A stretch of DNA of 64,000 nt from an uncultured Verrucomicrobiota bacterium (GCA_903898675.1 CAIUGM010000036.1:1-64000); one strand, 5' to 3'. Counted from the stretch's first letter, positions 8,043-16,608 are shown. Translations and numbers: made by a program. Notes: a model not told the origin generated them from the sequence alone.

Positions 8043-9524
8043 TCAGCGCCGGCCGCCGCGCATCAACCGGCTCTTCGGCTTCTCGGGCGCGAGCTGCGGC
8101 ATGCCGCCGCCGTCGAAAATACCTGAATACGTATAGTTAAAGCCGTCGACCTTCTTCCACTCGATGCTCTGGCCGATGAAGCGCTCGATGCTGCGGGCAT
8201 CGCGCCACGTTTCCTCGGTCACGAGGGTGAACGCATCACCGGTCTTGTGTGCCCGGCCGGTGCGGCCGATGCGGTGGACGTAATCCTCGGGGTTCTCCGG
8301 GACGTCGAAATTGATCACGTGCGAGACATCGGCGATGTCGAGGCCGCGCGCCACCAGGTCGGTCGCGACCAGCACCTCGTACTTGCCGGACTTGAAACCC
8401 TTGAGCGCGTCGGTGCGCTCCTGCTGGCTGCGGTCGGCGTGCATGACCGCGCAGGTGTGGCCATCCTGCGTGAGGCGGCTGGCGACATAGTCGGCGCCGG
8501 ACTTGGTGCGGGAGAAGATGATCACGCTGTGGTACTGCGTCTGCTCGAGCAAATGGGCGAGCAGGTCGAACTTCTGGCCCTGCACCACCGGGTAAAAGGC
8601 GTGCGTGATCGTCTCGGCGGTCGAACGCTGGCGACCGATCGAGATCGTCTCGGGGTTGCGCAGCGCCCAGGCGGCGAGCTGCTCGATCTCGGGGGGCAGC
8701 GTGGCGGTGAAGAACAGCGTCTGCCGCTCGCGCGGGACCTTCTGCACGATGCGCTTCACGTCGGGCAGGAAACCCATGTCGAGCATGCGGTCCACCTCGT
8801 CGAGGACGAGGATGTCGATGTTATCGAGGCGGATCTCGCCCTGCTCCATGTAGTCGAGCAGCCGGCCGGGGGTGGCGGCGAGGATGTCCACGCCGCGCGT
8901 GAGATCCTCGCGCTGCTTGCCGTAGCCGACCCCGCCATAGACGACGGTCACCCGCAGGTTGGTGAACTTGGAAAAGCTCTTGAAGGCTTCCTCCACCTGC
9001 ACCGCCAGCTCGCGGGTGGGCTCCAGGATGAGGCAGCGCATCTTGCCGTGCTGCTGCAGGCGCTGCAGAATGGGCAGCGCGAAGGCCGCGGTCTTGCCCG
9101 TGCCGGTCTGCGCGGAGCCGATGACATCGCGCCCGCTCAGGATGATCGGGATGGCCTGGGCCTGGATCGGCGTGGGCGTCTCGTAACCCATCTCCTGCAC
9201 GGCGAAGGCGATGCGGTCACCGAGTCCGAGCTGGGTGAAAACAGTGTCGAGCTTCGGCACCTCCGGCAGCGGCTTGGGCGCCTGGGCGGCGCGGGGGGCA
9301 TGGACCGGGGCGGCGGGCCGGGCCGGGTGGGCCGGCGCATGGGTGGCGGACGGATGCCGCGCCGGGCCGGCGGGCTTGGGGGCGTGACTGGGGCCCCGCT
9401 TCTCATAGCGCTGTTCACCACCCTTGTGGACGGGTTTTACAGGTTTGTGGGCCGGTTTGGTCTCGGGATGTTTCGCGTCCTTGGTGAAGGACTGCCGGAT
9501 TTTGGAAATTAACTTACGCAGCAT
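8043..9524 (-). CDS. DEAD-box ATP-dependent RNA helicase (RhlE-like)
   Basis: This 493-aa helicase has an N-terminal extension of about 90 residues rich in Lys, His, Pro and Ala (probably disordered and RNA-binding) before the Q motif at GYETPTPIQAQAIP. Motifs seen are I AQTGTGKT, Ia PTRELA, II DEVD (not DEAD), III as FTAT instead of SAT, and VI HRIGRTGRA. It probably remodels structured RNA during ribosome assembly or cold adaptation. The ATG at 9524 follows an AGAGGG ribosome-binding site. The C-terminal region past the helicase core is short and ends in a basic tail. Confidence 0.92.
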   Translation of the reverse strand: MLRKLISKIRQSFTKDAKHPETKPAHKPVKPVHKGGEQRYEKRGPSHAPKPAGPARHPSATHAPAHPARPAAPVHAPRAAQAPKPLPEVPKLDTVFTQLGLGDRIAFAVQEMGYETPTPIQAQAIPIILSGRDVIGSAQTGTGKTAAFALPILQRLQQHGKMRCLILEPTRELAVQVEEAFKSFSKFTNLRVTVVYGGVGYGKQREDLTRGVDILAATPGRLLDYMEQGEIRLDNIDILVLDEVDRMLDMGFLPDVKRIVQKVPRERQTLFFTATLPPEIEQLAAWALRNPETISIGRQRSTAETITHAFYPVVQGQKFDLLAHLLEQTQYHSVIIFSRTKSGADYVASRLTQDGHTCAVMHADRSQQERTDALKGFKSGKYEVLVATDLVARGLDIADVSHVINFDVPENPEDYVHRIGRTGRAHKTGDAFTLVTEETWRDARSIERFIGQSIEWKKVDGFNYTYSGIFDGGGMPQLAPEKPKSRLMRGGRR

Positions 9525-9609
9525 GGAATAATGACCCTCTGGTATCGGGTTGGGTCCTCCGTATTGCAATCCCACATCTTAGTCCGGCCGGCGGGCTGTC
9601 CCGCCGGGA

Positions 9610-10020
9610 TCACAGGCCGGACTTTATCTTGTCGAGGATTGCGAGGGAAAGCTGTTCATCGCCGAAGACCCCGACGCGAATCTTGATGCTAGTCAGCTTC
9701 TTGCCGGAATTGGTCAAAGTAACCTCGACCTTCTTGTCCAGTGCGGTCCGGGCGACCAGGACCGCCTTCAGGGCGTCCTTATTGTCGCTGACTTTCGTGA
9801 ATTCCAGATCCTTGAGGGCCCGGCGGGCGGATTCGACGACCCGGAGGTAATCGGTGGGCGCGGTGGTTTCGAGGTCGCCCCGGACATAGGCCACCACGCC
9901 GGCGCCTGCCCCTGCCGCCACCGCAATACAGCCCGGCAGGATAGCCAGGGCGGCGGCGGCCAGGAGGGCGGCGGCCAGCCGGCGAAGAGTGGTGGTGGAA
10001 GCGGAAAATCTTGGGTGCAT
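9610..10020 (-). CDS. DUF3568-like lipoprotein
   Basis: This 136-aa protein has a signal peptide ending in a lipobox (ALAILPGC), so Cys would be lipidated and the protein anchored in the envelope. A Gly/Ala-rich segment follows (IAVAAGAGAGVVAYVRG), then a small alpha/beta domain with alternating charged strands (VEVTLTNSGKKLTSIKIRVG). This layout fits the DUF3568 family of unknown function. The ATG at 10020 gives a compact signal peptide; one 24 bases upstream is also possible. Head-to-head with the GNAT gene. Confidence 0.75.
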   Translation of the reverse strand: MHPRFSASTTTLRRLAAALLAAAALAILPGCIAVAAGAGAGVVAYVRGDLETTAPTDYLRVVESARRALKDLEFTKVSDNKDALKAVLVARTALDKKVEVTLTNSGKKLTSIKIRVGVFGDEQLSLAILDKIKSGL

Positions 10021-10175
10021 GAAGGGAAAGGGCTGGCGGTCCAACCCCAGACCTCAACGGAAGTCGTTTGCTCCCGCAATGCCGGAAAGCAATCGGCCGG
10101 AAATTTTCGCGCATGCTGGCCGGTGGCGCGACGATGCGCTCGCCTCCCCCCGCGCGAATCCCTACGGATCGGATC

Positions 10176-10649
10176 ATGCCCTGCCTGATCCGCTCCGCCA
10201 CCGCCGCCGATGTGCCGCTCATCCTCGGCTTCATCCGCGCCCTCGCAACCTACGAAAAACTGCTCCCCGAGGTCGTCGCGACGGAGGAGAGCCTGCGGCG
10301 CACGCTTTTCAGCGCTGCCCCCGCGGCCCAGGTCGTGATCGCCGAGGTGGACGGACGTCCCGCGGGTTTCGCGCTGTATTTTTTCAACTACTCCACCTTT
10401 CTCGCGCAGCCGGGCCTGTACCTGGAGGATCTTTTCGTGCAGCCGGAATTCCGCGGCCACGGCACGGGCAAGGCCCTGTTGCTGCACCTCGCGAAGATCG
10501 CCAACGCCCGCGGCTGCGGTCGCATGGAATGGTCGGTGCTCGACTGGAACGAGCCGGCCAAGGGATTTTATCGGAAGCTCGGGGCGCGGCTACTCGAGGA
10601 CTGGCGCATCTGCCGGCTCACCGGTGCAGCGCTGACGCAATACGCGTGA
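10176..10649 (+). CDS. GNAT N-acetyltransferase (diamine acetyltransferase-like)
   Basis: This 157-aa GNAT protein has the acetyl-CoA binding loop in LYLEDLFVQPEFRGHGTGKALL and the terminal WNEPAKGFYRKLGARLLEDW region. The start (IRSATAADVPLILGFIRALATYEKL) resembles spermidine/diamine acetyltransferases of the SSAT group, which acetylate primary amines. Its real substrate is not known. The ATG at 10176 is chosen because the family begins directly at the first beta strand; earlier in-frame starts add 36 unrelated residues. Confidence 0.82.
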   Translation: MPCLIRSATAADVPLILGFIRALATYEKLLPEVVATEESLRRTLFSAAPAAQVVIAEVDGRPAGFALYFFNYSTFLAQPGLYLEDLFVQPEFRGHGTGKALLLHLAKIANARGCGRMEWSVLDWNEPAKGFYRKLGARLLEDWRICRLTGAALTQYA

Positions 10650-10700
10650 CACAGCCCGATCAGGCTGGTTCTCGCTTTATTTTCGCGCTTGGTGGGTGGC

Positions 10701-11498
10701 ATGAAATTCTCCCTCTACTGGGTCGACGCCTTCACGGACCAGCCCTTTCACGGCAACCCGGCCGGGGTTGTGCCGCTGGCGGAGTGGCCGGCGGACGAGG
10801 TGATGCAGCGGATCGCCTTTGAGAACAACCTGGCCGAGACCGCCTTCTTCGTCCGGACCGGGCCGGACCGGCTTCACCTGCGCTGGTTCACGCCGGAACT
10901 GGAAATGGACCTGTGCGGCCACGCGACGATCGCGTCGGCGTTTGTGCTCTTCACCCAACTCGGTCAGGCGGGCGACCGCCTCGTGTTCGACTCCCGCAGC
11001 GGCCCGCTCACGGTCACGCGGCAGGGCCCGCGGCTGGAGCTGGATTTTCCGTCCCGCCCGCCCGCCGCGGTACCGGCGGCCGAGCTCCCGCCCACCCTGG
11101 TCAGCGGACTCGGCGGACGCGCCCCGGAGTGGATCGGCAAGGCCCGCGACTACCTCTGCGTTTACCCGACCGCGCCGGAGGTGCTGGCGCTCAAACCCGA
11201 CTTCAACGCGCTCAACCAGATCGACGTGATCGGCATCATCGTGACGGCCCCGGGCGAGAACGGCGTCGACTTCGTCTCGCGTTTCTTCGCGCCCAATTGC
11301 GGCGTACCCGAGGATCCGGTCACCGGTTCCTCGCACTGCACGCTCGTGCCGTATTGGGCGGAGCGCCTGGGGAAATCCCGACTGCAGGCCCGCCAGGTCT
11401 CCCCGCGCGGCGGCGAACTGGAATGCGCGCTCCGCGGCGACCGGGTGGGCATCGCCGGTCGCGCAGTGCTGTATCTCCGCGGCGAGATTGAGTTCTAG
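10701..11498 (+). CDS. PhzF-family isomerase/epimerase
   Basis: This 265-aa protein of the PhzF/diaminopimelate-epimerase fold begins WVDAFTDQPFHGNPAGVVPL. It contains the catalytic Glu region NNLAETAFFV, the DLCGHATIASAFVLF block and the second-half signature EDPVTGSSHCTLVPYWAERL. PhzF itself isomerises a phenazine precursor, but most relatives are uncharacterised and no phenazine genes are nearby. The ATG at 10701 gives the usual N terminus; TTG and GTG codons just upstream are less likely. Confidence 0.9.
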   Translation: MKFSLYWVDAFTDQPFHGNPAGVVPLAEWPADEVMQRIAFENNLAETAFFVRTGPDRLHLRWFTPELEMDLCGHATIASAFVLFTQLGQAGDRLVFDSRSGPLTVTRQGPRLELDFPSRPPAAVPAAELPPTLVSGLGGRAPEWIGKARDYLCVYPTAPEVLALKPDFNALNQIDVIGIIVTAPGENGVDFVSRFFAPNCGVPEDPVTGSSHCTLVPYWAERLGKSRLQARQVSPRGGELECALRGDRVGIAGRAVLYLRGEIEF

Positions 11499-11892
11499 GG
11501 CTTCGCCCGGACCGCGAGTTCCCAATCGATCAGGTGCCGCGGCGGGGCGGCGCGCCCAGCCGCGATCGGTTGAGCCGGGGCCACCGGAACCGCGGGCACC
11601 GGCGTGGCGTCCGGGCCCGCGGTCCGGCAGATGGCTGACGCGGGCCCAGCCGGAGGTTGCGGGATGCTCGCCCACGGCCAGAGCCAGCCGGGGCATTTGT
11701 TGATCGGGTCGGGTGTTTTCATGCTGCCCCGATTATCGCCCAACCCCGGCCTTACCAACAGAGGCACCCGGATGAAATTGTCATGGTCACAGTACCGGTA
11801 CTTAGATACTGTACTGGTATCAATTAACCCCCGCTGCTGCTGCCCGCGTCGGGTGGTTTCCGTTACCCTGTGTCCTTCAATCCACCGCCACC
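11499..11892. other. Intergenic region, 394 bp
   Basis: On the minus strand, 11495-11722 could encode a 75-aa Pro/Ala-rich peptide beginning MKTPDPINKCPGWLW. It has no recognisable domain, and its stop overlaps the phzF-like stop, so I do not call it a gene. The 3' part of the gap becomes AT-richer and holds two adjacent dyads upstream of the MocR-type gene, listed separately. Confidence 0.5.
11791..11821 (+). promoter_or_regulatory. Paired dyads, possible MocR-type operator
   Basis: A perfect 12-bp palindrome AGTACCGGTACT (11791-11802) is followed by a second dyad, GATAC-TGTACTG-GTATC (11805-11821), about 1.5 helical turns away. Both share the core GTAC(C/T)GGTA. They lie 72 bases upstream of the MocR-type gene, which suggests autoregulation. 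Assignment to that regulator is inferred. Confidence 0.5.
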
Positions 11893-13362
11893 ATGATCCA
11901 GACCCTGCCCAAGCCTCCCGCGCCGCCGGCCCTCGCCGCGCTGTCGCAGCCGCTCTACGCCGAGCTCGCCGGTTCCCTGCAGGCCCTCATCGAGCAGGGC
12001 ACGCTGCGGCCCGGCCACCGCGTCCCGTCGGTCCGCCGCATGTCGCTGCAGCGGGATGTGAGCATCGCCACCGTGCTCCAGGCCTACACCGTGCTGGAAA
12101 ACCGCGGCTACCTCGAGGCCCGGCCGCAGTCGGGCTACTATGTGCGCGCCCGCCCGCCCTGCTTGAGTCCCGAGCCGCGCATGGCCCGGCCAATGGCCAA
12201 GCCCTCCTACGTGGGCGTCAAGGATCTCACCACCGAGATCATGGAACGTTCCTCCAGCACCGACTTCATGCCGTTCGGGGCCGCCTGCCCGCACCACAGC
12301 CTCTTCCCCAACAAGAAACTGGCGCGGCTCCTCGGCTCGGTCGCCCGGCGCGACCCCACGCTCATCAGCCGGCTGAGCATGAACTGGGGTTACGAGCCGC
12401 TGACGCGCGAGATTTCCCGCCGCTACCTGCAGGGCGGCGTGCCGCTCGCGCACGACGAACTCGTCGTCACCGTCGGCTGCTCGGAAGCGCTGAACCTCTG
12501 CCTGCGGGCCGTCACCAAGCCCGGTGACACCATCGCCATCGAGACCCCGGCGTACTTCGGCTTCCTCGAGATGATCGAGAGCCTGAATCTCCGCGCGCTC
12601 GAGATCCCGACCTCCTCGCGCGAGGGCATCTGCCTCGACGCCCTGCGCGACGCCATCAGGCAGAACGACGTCAAGGCCGTGCTGGTCATGCCCAATTTCC
12701 ACAACCCGCTCGGCAGCCTGATGCCCGACGACAAAAAGCAGCGGCTCTACGACCTGCTTTGCGAATACGACCTGCCCGCCATCGAGGACGACATCTACGC
12801 CGACACCCATTTCGGCGAGGTGCGCCCGAAACCGCTCAAGGCGTGGGACCGCGACGGCCGCGTCATGCTGTGCTCGTCGTTCGGCAAGTCACTCGCGCCC
12901 AGCTTCCGGGTCGGCTGGACCGCGCCCGGCCGCTACCTCGAGCGCGTGCGCCGGCTCAAGTTCACCAACACGATGGGCACGCCGGTCATCCTCCAGAAGA
13001 CCCTGGCGGAATTCCTGCGCGACGGCGGCTACGACCACCATCTGCGCTCGTTGCGGCGGGCCTACCACCAGCAGTTGCACCTCTTTGCCCAGACCATGCA
13101 GCGCCACTTCCCCGAAGGCACGCGCTACAGCCGGCCGCAGGGCGGCAATGTCATCTGGGTCGAGTTCCCCGCCGGCGTCGACACGCTCAAGCTCTACCGC
13201 GAAGCCCTCAAGCACCGGATCAACACCGCCCCCGGCGCGCTCTTCTCCGTGAAGGAACGCTACCACAACTGCCTCCGCATGAGCTGCGGCCTGCCGTGGT
13301 CGGATGAGGTCGAGGCCGCGCTGATCAAGCTGAGCGAGCTCGTCAAGAAGCAGCTCGGATGA
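11893..13362 (+). CDS. MocR-type GntR/aminotransferase transcriptional regulator
   Basis: This 489-aa fusion has a GntR winged helix at about residues 15-85 (GTLRPGHRVPSVRRMSLQRD, VLQAYTVLENRGYLEARPQSG) joined by a linker to a class I aminotransferase domain from about 110. PLP-site features include DDIYADTHFG and the lysine in CSSFGKSLAPSFRVGWTAPG, so cofactor binding is likely retained. MocR proteins sense PLP or amino compounds and control vitamin B6, GABA or amino-acid genes. A target could be this gene itself, through the dyads at 11791-11821. The DJ-1 and EamA genes that follow on the same strand could belong to its regulon. Confidence 0.9.
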   Translation: MIQTLPKPPAPPALAALSQPLYAELAGSLQALIEQGTLRPGHRVPSVRRMSLQRDVSIATVLQAYTVLENRGYLEARPQSGYYVRARPPCLSPEPRMARPMAKPSYVGVKDLTTEIMERSSSTDFMPFGAACPHHSLFPNKKLARLLGSVARRDPTLISRLSMNWGYEPLTREISRRYLQGGVPLAHDELVVTVGCSEALNLCLRAVTKPGDTIAIETPAYFGFLEMIESLNLRALEIPTSSREGICLDALRDAIRQNDVKAVLVMPNFHNPLGSLMPDDKKQRLYDLLCEYDLPAIEDDIYADTHFGEVRPKPLKAWDRDGRVMLCSSFGKSLAPSFRVGWTAPGRYLERVRRLKFTNTMGTPVILQKTLAEFLRDGGYDHHLRSLRRAYHQQLHLFAQTMQRHFPEGTRYSRPQGGNVIWVEFPAGVDTLKLYREALKHRINTAPGALFSVKERYHNCLRMSCGLPWSDEVEAALIKLSELVKKQLG

Positions 13363-13423
13363 AAAGTTTTCCCCGCCCGCTTTTCGCCCTTGGCCCACGA
13401 GGGCGTTCATCCTGATTAATCCC

Positions 13424-14026
13424 ATGCGCCGCACCGTTGCCATTCTCCTGTTCGACGAGGTCGAGGTCCTCGATTTCGCCGGCCCGTTCGAGGTCTTCGC
13501 CGTCACGGACGCGTTGAACGATAAAAAAATGTTCGACGTGCAAACCGTGGCGGAAAACCCCGGTGTCATCCGCGCCTGCAATGGCCTGCAGGTGGTGCCG
13601 AACCACACTTTCGCCACCCTGCCGCCCCCCAACGTCTTCGTCGTCCCCGGTGGTTGGGGCACCCGCCCGCTGTTGCAGCGGCCCAGCCTGATCGAATGGA
13701 TCCGGCAGAAATCGAGCAAGTCCGAGATCACCGCCTCCGTCTGCACCGGCTCGCTGCTCCTGGGCAAGGCCGGCTTGTTGGCCGGCCTGTCCGCCACGAC
13801 CCACTTTCGCGCCTTCCCTTTGCTCCGCGAACTCGCCCCCACGGCCGAGGTGGTCGAGGACCGGCGCTTCCTCGATCACGGCCATCTGATCACCTCAGCC
13901 GGGATCTCAGCCGGAATCGACATGTCGCTGCACCTCGTGGCCCGGTTGCACGGGGCCGAAACCGCGCAGCGGACCGCCGACCAGATGGAATACCACTGGC
14001 GCAACGATAACGGCCTGGTGCGCTGA
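13424..14026 (+). CDS. DJ-1/PfpI-family protein
   Basis: This 200-aa protein has the class I glutamine-amidotransferase-like fold. The nucleophile elbow is ITASVCTGSLLLGKAGLL with its Cys, preceded by the VFVVPGGWGTR strand and a conserved Glu in the N-terminal EVEVLDFAGPFEVF segment. It resembles the DJ-1/PfpI part of GlxA regulators and isonitrile hydratases but lacks an AraC domain. Function (hydratase, glyoxalase or protein repair) cannot be resolved. It follows the MocR-type gene by about 60 bases on the same strand. Confidence 0.85.
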   Translation: MRRTVAILLFDEVEVLDFAGPFEVFAVTDALNDKKMFDVQTVAENPGVIRACNGLQVVPNHTFATLPPPNVFVVPGGWGTRPLLQRPSLIEWIRQKSSKSEITASVCTGSLLLGKAGLLAGLSATTHFRAFPLLRELAPTAEVVEDRRFLDHGHLITSAGISAGIDMSLHLVARLHGAETAQRTADQMEYHWRNDNGLVR

Positions 14027-14066
14027 TCCACCCGTCGATCCCTGCTCTCCGTCTTCCGATCATTTT

Positions 14067-15065
14067 GTGACCGCTTCCGAAAAAACTCCCACCAAGGCCG
14101 CGCTCATCGCCGGCTTTGTCACCATCTATCTCCTCTGGGGCTCCACCTACCTGGGCATCAGGGTCGCGGTGGAGACCCTGCCCCCGTTCCTGATGGCCGG
14201 CGCGCGGTTCCTCGTGGCCGGCAGCATCATCACCCTCTGGATCGCCCTGACGCGCGGTTTCAAGACGACCCGGCGGCAGTGGTTCGACAACGCCATCATC
14301 GGCGCGCTCCTCCTGCTCGGCGGCAACGGCATGGTCTCCTGGTCCGAGCAGAAGGTACCGTCCGGCATCGCCACGCTCATCGTCTCGCTCGGGCCGCTCT
14401 TCATCGTGCTGCTCGACTGGGCCGTGCTGTCGTTCGGGCGGGACAAGACCCAGGGCACCAAGCCGACTGTCGCGACCTTCCTCGGCGTCGGCCTCGGCAT
14501 CGGCGGACTGGCCGTGCTGGTCGGCCCGCAGCTGGGCGAAGGCGTCGGGCACCTCGACCCATGGCGCGTCGGCGGCCTCGTGCTAGCCTGCTTCTCGTGG
14601 AGCGCCGGCTCGATCTACACCCGCTATGCCCGGACGCCGGCGGAGCCCTTCACCGGCTCCGCGATGCAGATGCTCGCCGGCAGCTTCTGGCTGTTTCTCG
14701 TGAGCTTCCTCGCGGGTGAACCGCAACAGTTCCACCTGGCCGCCGTTTCGGCCCGCTCCGTGTTCGCCTGGGCGTACCTGATCGTCGCGGGCTCGCTCAT
14801 CGGGTTCACGACGTTCGTCTGGCTCATGAAGCACAGCACCCCGGCCCGGGTTTCCACCTACGCGTACGTCAATCCCATCGTCGCCGTCTTCCTCGGCTGG
14901 TTGCTGGCCCACGAGCCGGTCGGCCCGCGCATGTTCGTGGCCGCCGGCATCATCATCGCCGGCGTCGCCATCATCACGGCCACGAAAAACCGGAAGTCGC
15001 CACCGGTCGCACCGGCCCCGGCGGTGACGGACGCCGCGGTCCGTCCAACGGGCGGCGGCCGCTGA
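14067..15065 (+). CDS. EamA-family (DMT superfamily) transporter
   Basis: This 332-aa inner-membrane protein has about ten helices arranged as two EamA repeats. The first begins FVTIYLLWGSTYLGIRVAVETLPP and the second follows the Trp/Ser-rich VLACFSWSAGSIYTRYA. The STPARVSTYAYVNPIVAVFLGWLL block is typical of RhaT/YedA-like exporters of metabolites or amino acids. The start is GTG at 14067. The C terminus is a Pro/Ala-rich cytoplasmic tail. It lies 40 bases after the DJ-1 gene and may be co-transcribed. Confidence 0.88.
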   Translation: MTASEKTPTKAALIAGFVTIYLLWGSTYLGIRVAVETLPPFLMAGARFLVAGSIITLWIALTRGFKTTRRQWFDNAIIGALLLLGGNGMVSWSEQKVPSGIATLIVSLGPLFIVLLDWAVLSFGRDKTQGTKPTVATFLGVGLGIGGLAVLVGPQLGEGVGHLDPWRVGGLVLACFSWSAGSIYTRYARTPAEPFTGSAMQMLAGSFWLFLVSFLAGEPQQFHLAAVSARSVFAWAYLIVAGSLIGFTTFVWLMKHSTPARVSTYAYVNPIVAVFLGWLLAHEPVGPRMFVAAGIIIAGVAIITATKNRKSPPVAPAPAVTDAAVRPTGGGR

Positions 15066-15084
15066 CCGGAACACGGCGCCGGCA

Positions 15085-15669
15085 TCAATCCGCCGCCGTG
15101 CCCAGCCGGAGCTTCAGCTGTTGCCGCGCGCGGTAGAGACGGTTTTCCACCGCCTTGGCCGTGCAGCCCAGGGTCTCGGCGATATCCGCCATCGACTGGT
15201 CCTCGTATTCAAACAGCACCAGGGCCGTGCGCAGCTCAAGCGGCAGGGCGGCCACCGCGGCCAGGACGGCGGCAACCTGCTCGTGCCGCACCGCCTCGTG
15301 TGAGGCCGGCGCCCCGGCGCGCGACTCGTCCGGTTGCTCCCCGCCGGCGTCCGTCCAGGCGTTGAGCGAAAGCTCCGGGCGCCGCCGCCACCACCGCAGC
15401 CGGTTTTTCGCCTGGTTGGCCGCGATGGCGAAACACCACGTCGAGAATTTCGCCCCGGTCCGGTACGCACCACGCTTGGTATAGATCCGGACGAACGTCT
15501 CCTGCGCCAGATCCTCGGCCTCGGTGGCGTTGCCGATGATGCGGAAAATAAACCGGCGCACCGGCACCTCCCAACGCTGCATCAATGGGGCCAGCGCGGC
15601 ATCCTCGCCGCCCTGCAGGCGGCCCATCAGCTCCTCGTCGCTCGGGCCGGGGCCCGCGTCGGCTTCCAT
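15085..15669 (-). CDS. ECF RNA polymerase sigma factor (CnrH-like position)
   Basis: This 194-aa protein has sigma2 (residues 28-95, with RIIGNATEAEDLAQETFVRI and KFSTWCFAIAANQAKNRLRWW) and sigma4 (about 130-185, LPLELRTALVLFEYEDQSMADIAETLGCTAKAVENRLYRARQQL), with no sigma3. It is the third gene of a trio in the order anti-sigma, periplasmic sensor, sigma factor, the same order as cnrYXH. The gap to the sensor gene is 4 bases. It probably drives the copper island through the two matching promoters at 16474-16501 and 16526-16553. Confidence 0.92.
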   Translation of the reverse strand: MEADAGPGPSDEELMGRLQGGEDAALAPLMQRWEVPVRRFIFRIIGNATEAEDLAQETFVRIYTKRGAYRTGAKFSTWCFAIAANQAKNRLRWWRRRPELSLNAWTDAGGEQPDESRAGAPASHEAVRHEQVAAVLAAVAALPLELRTALVLFEYEDQSMADIAETLGCTAKAVENRLYRARQQLKLRLGTAAD

Positions 15670-15673
15670 GACG

Positions 15674-16153
15674 TCAGTTGGGGTGGTTAAGGCGCAGGTC
15701 GGGCGCGGCGGTGTGGTCGAAATCGGCGATCTTCGGCAGCACGAGCGCCAGGTAGCGCCGGCCGTCCGCGGGCGACATCAGCGCCGCCACCTTCCGGACG
15801 TGCGCCGCGATGGCGGACTCACAGATGGTGCGCAACTCCTGGACCCGGCGGCCGGCGGCCGCCAGCGCGGCCGGATCGGACGTGCGGGCCGCCTCGAGCG
15901 CCTGCCGGGCCGTGGTCGCTTCCTGGATCATCCGGCAGTGCTCGGCGCAGGTGCCGGCGTAGGCGGCGTGCAGTTCGCGAATGGCGGCAAACTGCCGGTC
16001 ATCCAGATGGAAGTCGTCGCGCAACCATTGCATCGCGTCACCCTTCTCCGCCGCGGCGTGCATCGCCGGGTCGGCGCTCAGGTGGTAGCAGACCCAGCCC
16101 ATGGCCGCGGCCGCGAGCACGAGAACCGCAATGGTGCCGAGCAGGTGTTTCAT
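15674..16153 (-). CDS. CnrX/Spy-like periplasmic metal-sensing protein
   Basis: This 159-aa protein has one N-terminal membrane anchor (LLGTIAVLVLAAAAMGWVCY) followed by an all-helical periplasmic domain with the family phrase DFHLDDRQFAAIRELH. Potential metal ligands include His and Cys in TCAEHCRM, plus Cys in RTICES and scattered His/Glu. CnrX- and Spy-type proteins are hooked four-helix bundles; CnrX binds metal and relieves anti-sigma inhibition. The ATG at 16153 overlaps the anti-sigma stop (ATGA), and the sigma gene follows after 4 bases, so the three are co-translated. Confidence 0.82.
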   Translation of the reverse strand: MKHLLGTIAVLVLAAAAMGWVCYHLSADPAMHAAAEKGDAMQWLRDDFHLDDRQFAAIRELHAAYAGTCAEHCRMIQEATTARQALEAARTSDPAALAAAGRRVQELRTICESAIAAHVRKVAALMSPADGRRYLALVLPKIADFDHTAAPDLRLNHPN

Positions 16154-16461
16154 GGCGCCGCGGGACGGAGGACGGCCTGCACCCGGGGATCAAGCTCCAC
16201 AAGGTAGGTCACGACCAGCGCCTCGCGATCCGAGTGGACCTGGGCGCGGGCGGCGATGCGTCCGGTGTAGGCGGCGACGCCCAGCACCAAAATCGCGGCG
16301 AGCGACCACGCCGCCGAGTGCGCGCGCAGGTAAGCCGGCCAGGTGGCGCGGGTCTGGCGGCCGATGCGCTGCCAGACCTGCTGGCGGAAGTCTGGGACGG
16401 GCGGCGGCGCGACCCGCCAGCGGCGCAGGCCTTCGGCCAGGGAATCAGGTGGGTTCTTCAT
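16150..16461 (-). CDS. Putative transmembrane anti-sigma factor (CnrY-like)
   Basis: This 103-aa protein has a short cytoplasmic N-terminal helix (DSLAEGLRRWRVAPPPVPDFRQ), the usual sigma-binding part of small anti-sigma factors. One membrane helix (SAAWSLAAILVLGVAAYTG) follows, then a short periplasmic tail. It has no zinc-binding HxxxCxxC motif. The ATG at 16461 is chosen because it lies just downstream of the minus-strand ECF-type promoter. Only 12 bases separate the -10 motif from the ATG, so the message may be nearly leaderless. First gene of the regulatory trio. Confidence 0.75.
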   Translation of the reverse strand: MKNPPDSLAEGLRRWRVAPPPVPDFRQQVWQRIGRQTRATWPAYLRAHSAAWSLAAILVLGVAAYTGRIAARAQVHSDREALVVTYLVELDPRVQAVLRPAAP

Positions 16462-16473
16462 GGTGGTGACAGG

Positions 16474-16501
16474 TGATACACCGGTGGTGGTGAAATCCCT
16501 C
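16474..16501 (-). promoter_or_regulatory. ECF-type promoter of the regulatory trio
   Basis: Reading the minus strand, GAGGGATT (16501-16494), a 13-nt spacer and TGTATCA (16480-16474) precede the anti-sigma start. The same two blocks with the same spacing occur on the other strand upstream of the efflux genes. A repeated -35/-10 pair shared by divergent transcripts fits autoregulation by the linked ECF sigma factor. Confidence 0.7.
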
Positions 16502-16525
16502 ACAATCACCGCCGAAAAGAAGTCC

Positions 16526-16553
16526 GAGGGATTCCCCGCCGGGCGGTGTATGA
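16526..16553 (+). promoter_or_regulatory. ECF-type promoter of the copper efflux operon
   Basis: GAGGGATT (16526-16533), a 13-nt spacer and TGTATGA (16547-16553) lie 55 bases upstream of the first small secreted-protein gene. The layout is identical to the divergent promoter at 16501-16474, the -10 blocks differing at one base. Confidence 0.7.
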
Positions 16554-16608
16554 CTGGATGACAAACGCACACCCTGTGCAACGTCCCCATCCAAAACTCA
16601 TTACCATC

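Noticed and set aside
11495-11722. Minus-strand 75-aa Pro/Ala-rich frame
   Set aside because: There is no domain, signal or clear ribosome-binding site. It overlaps the phzF-like stop and has no conservation I can assess.
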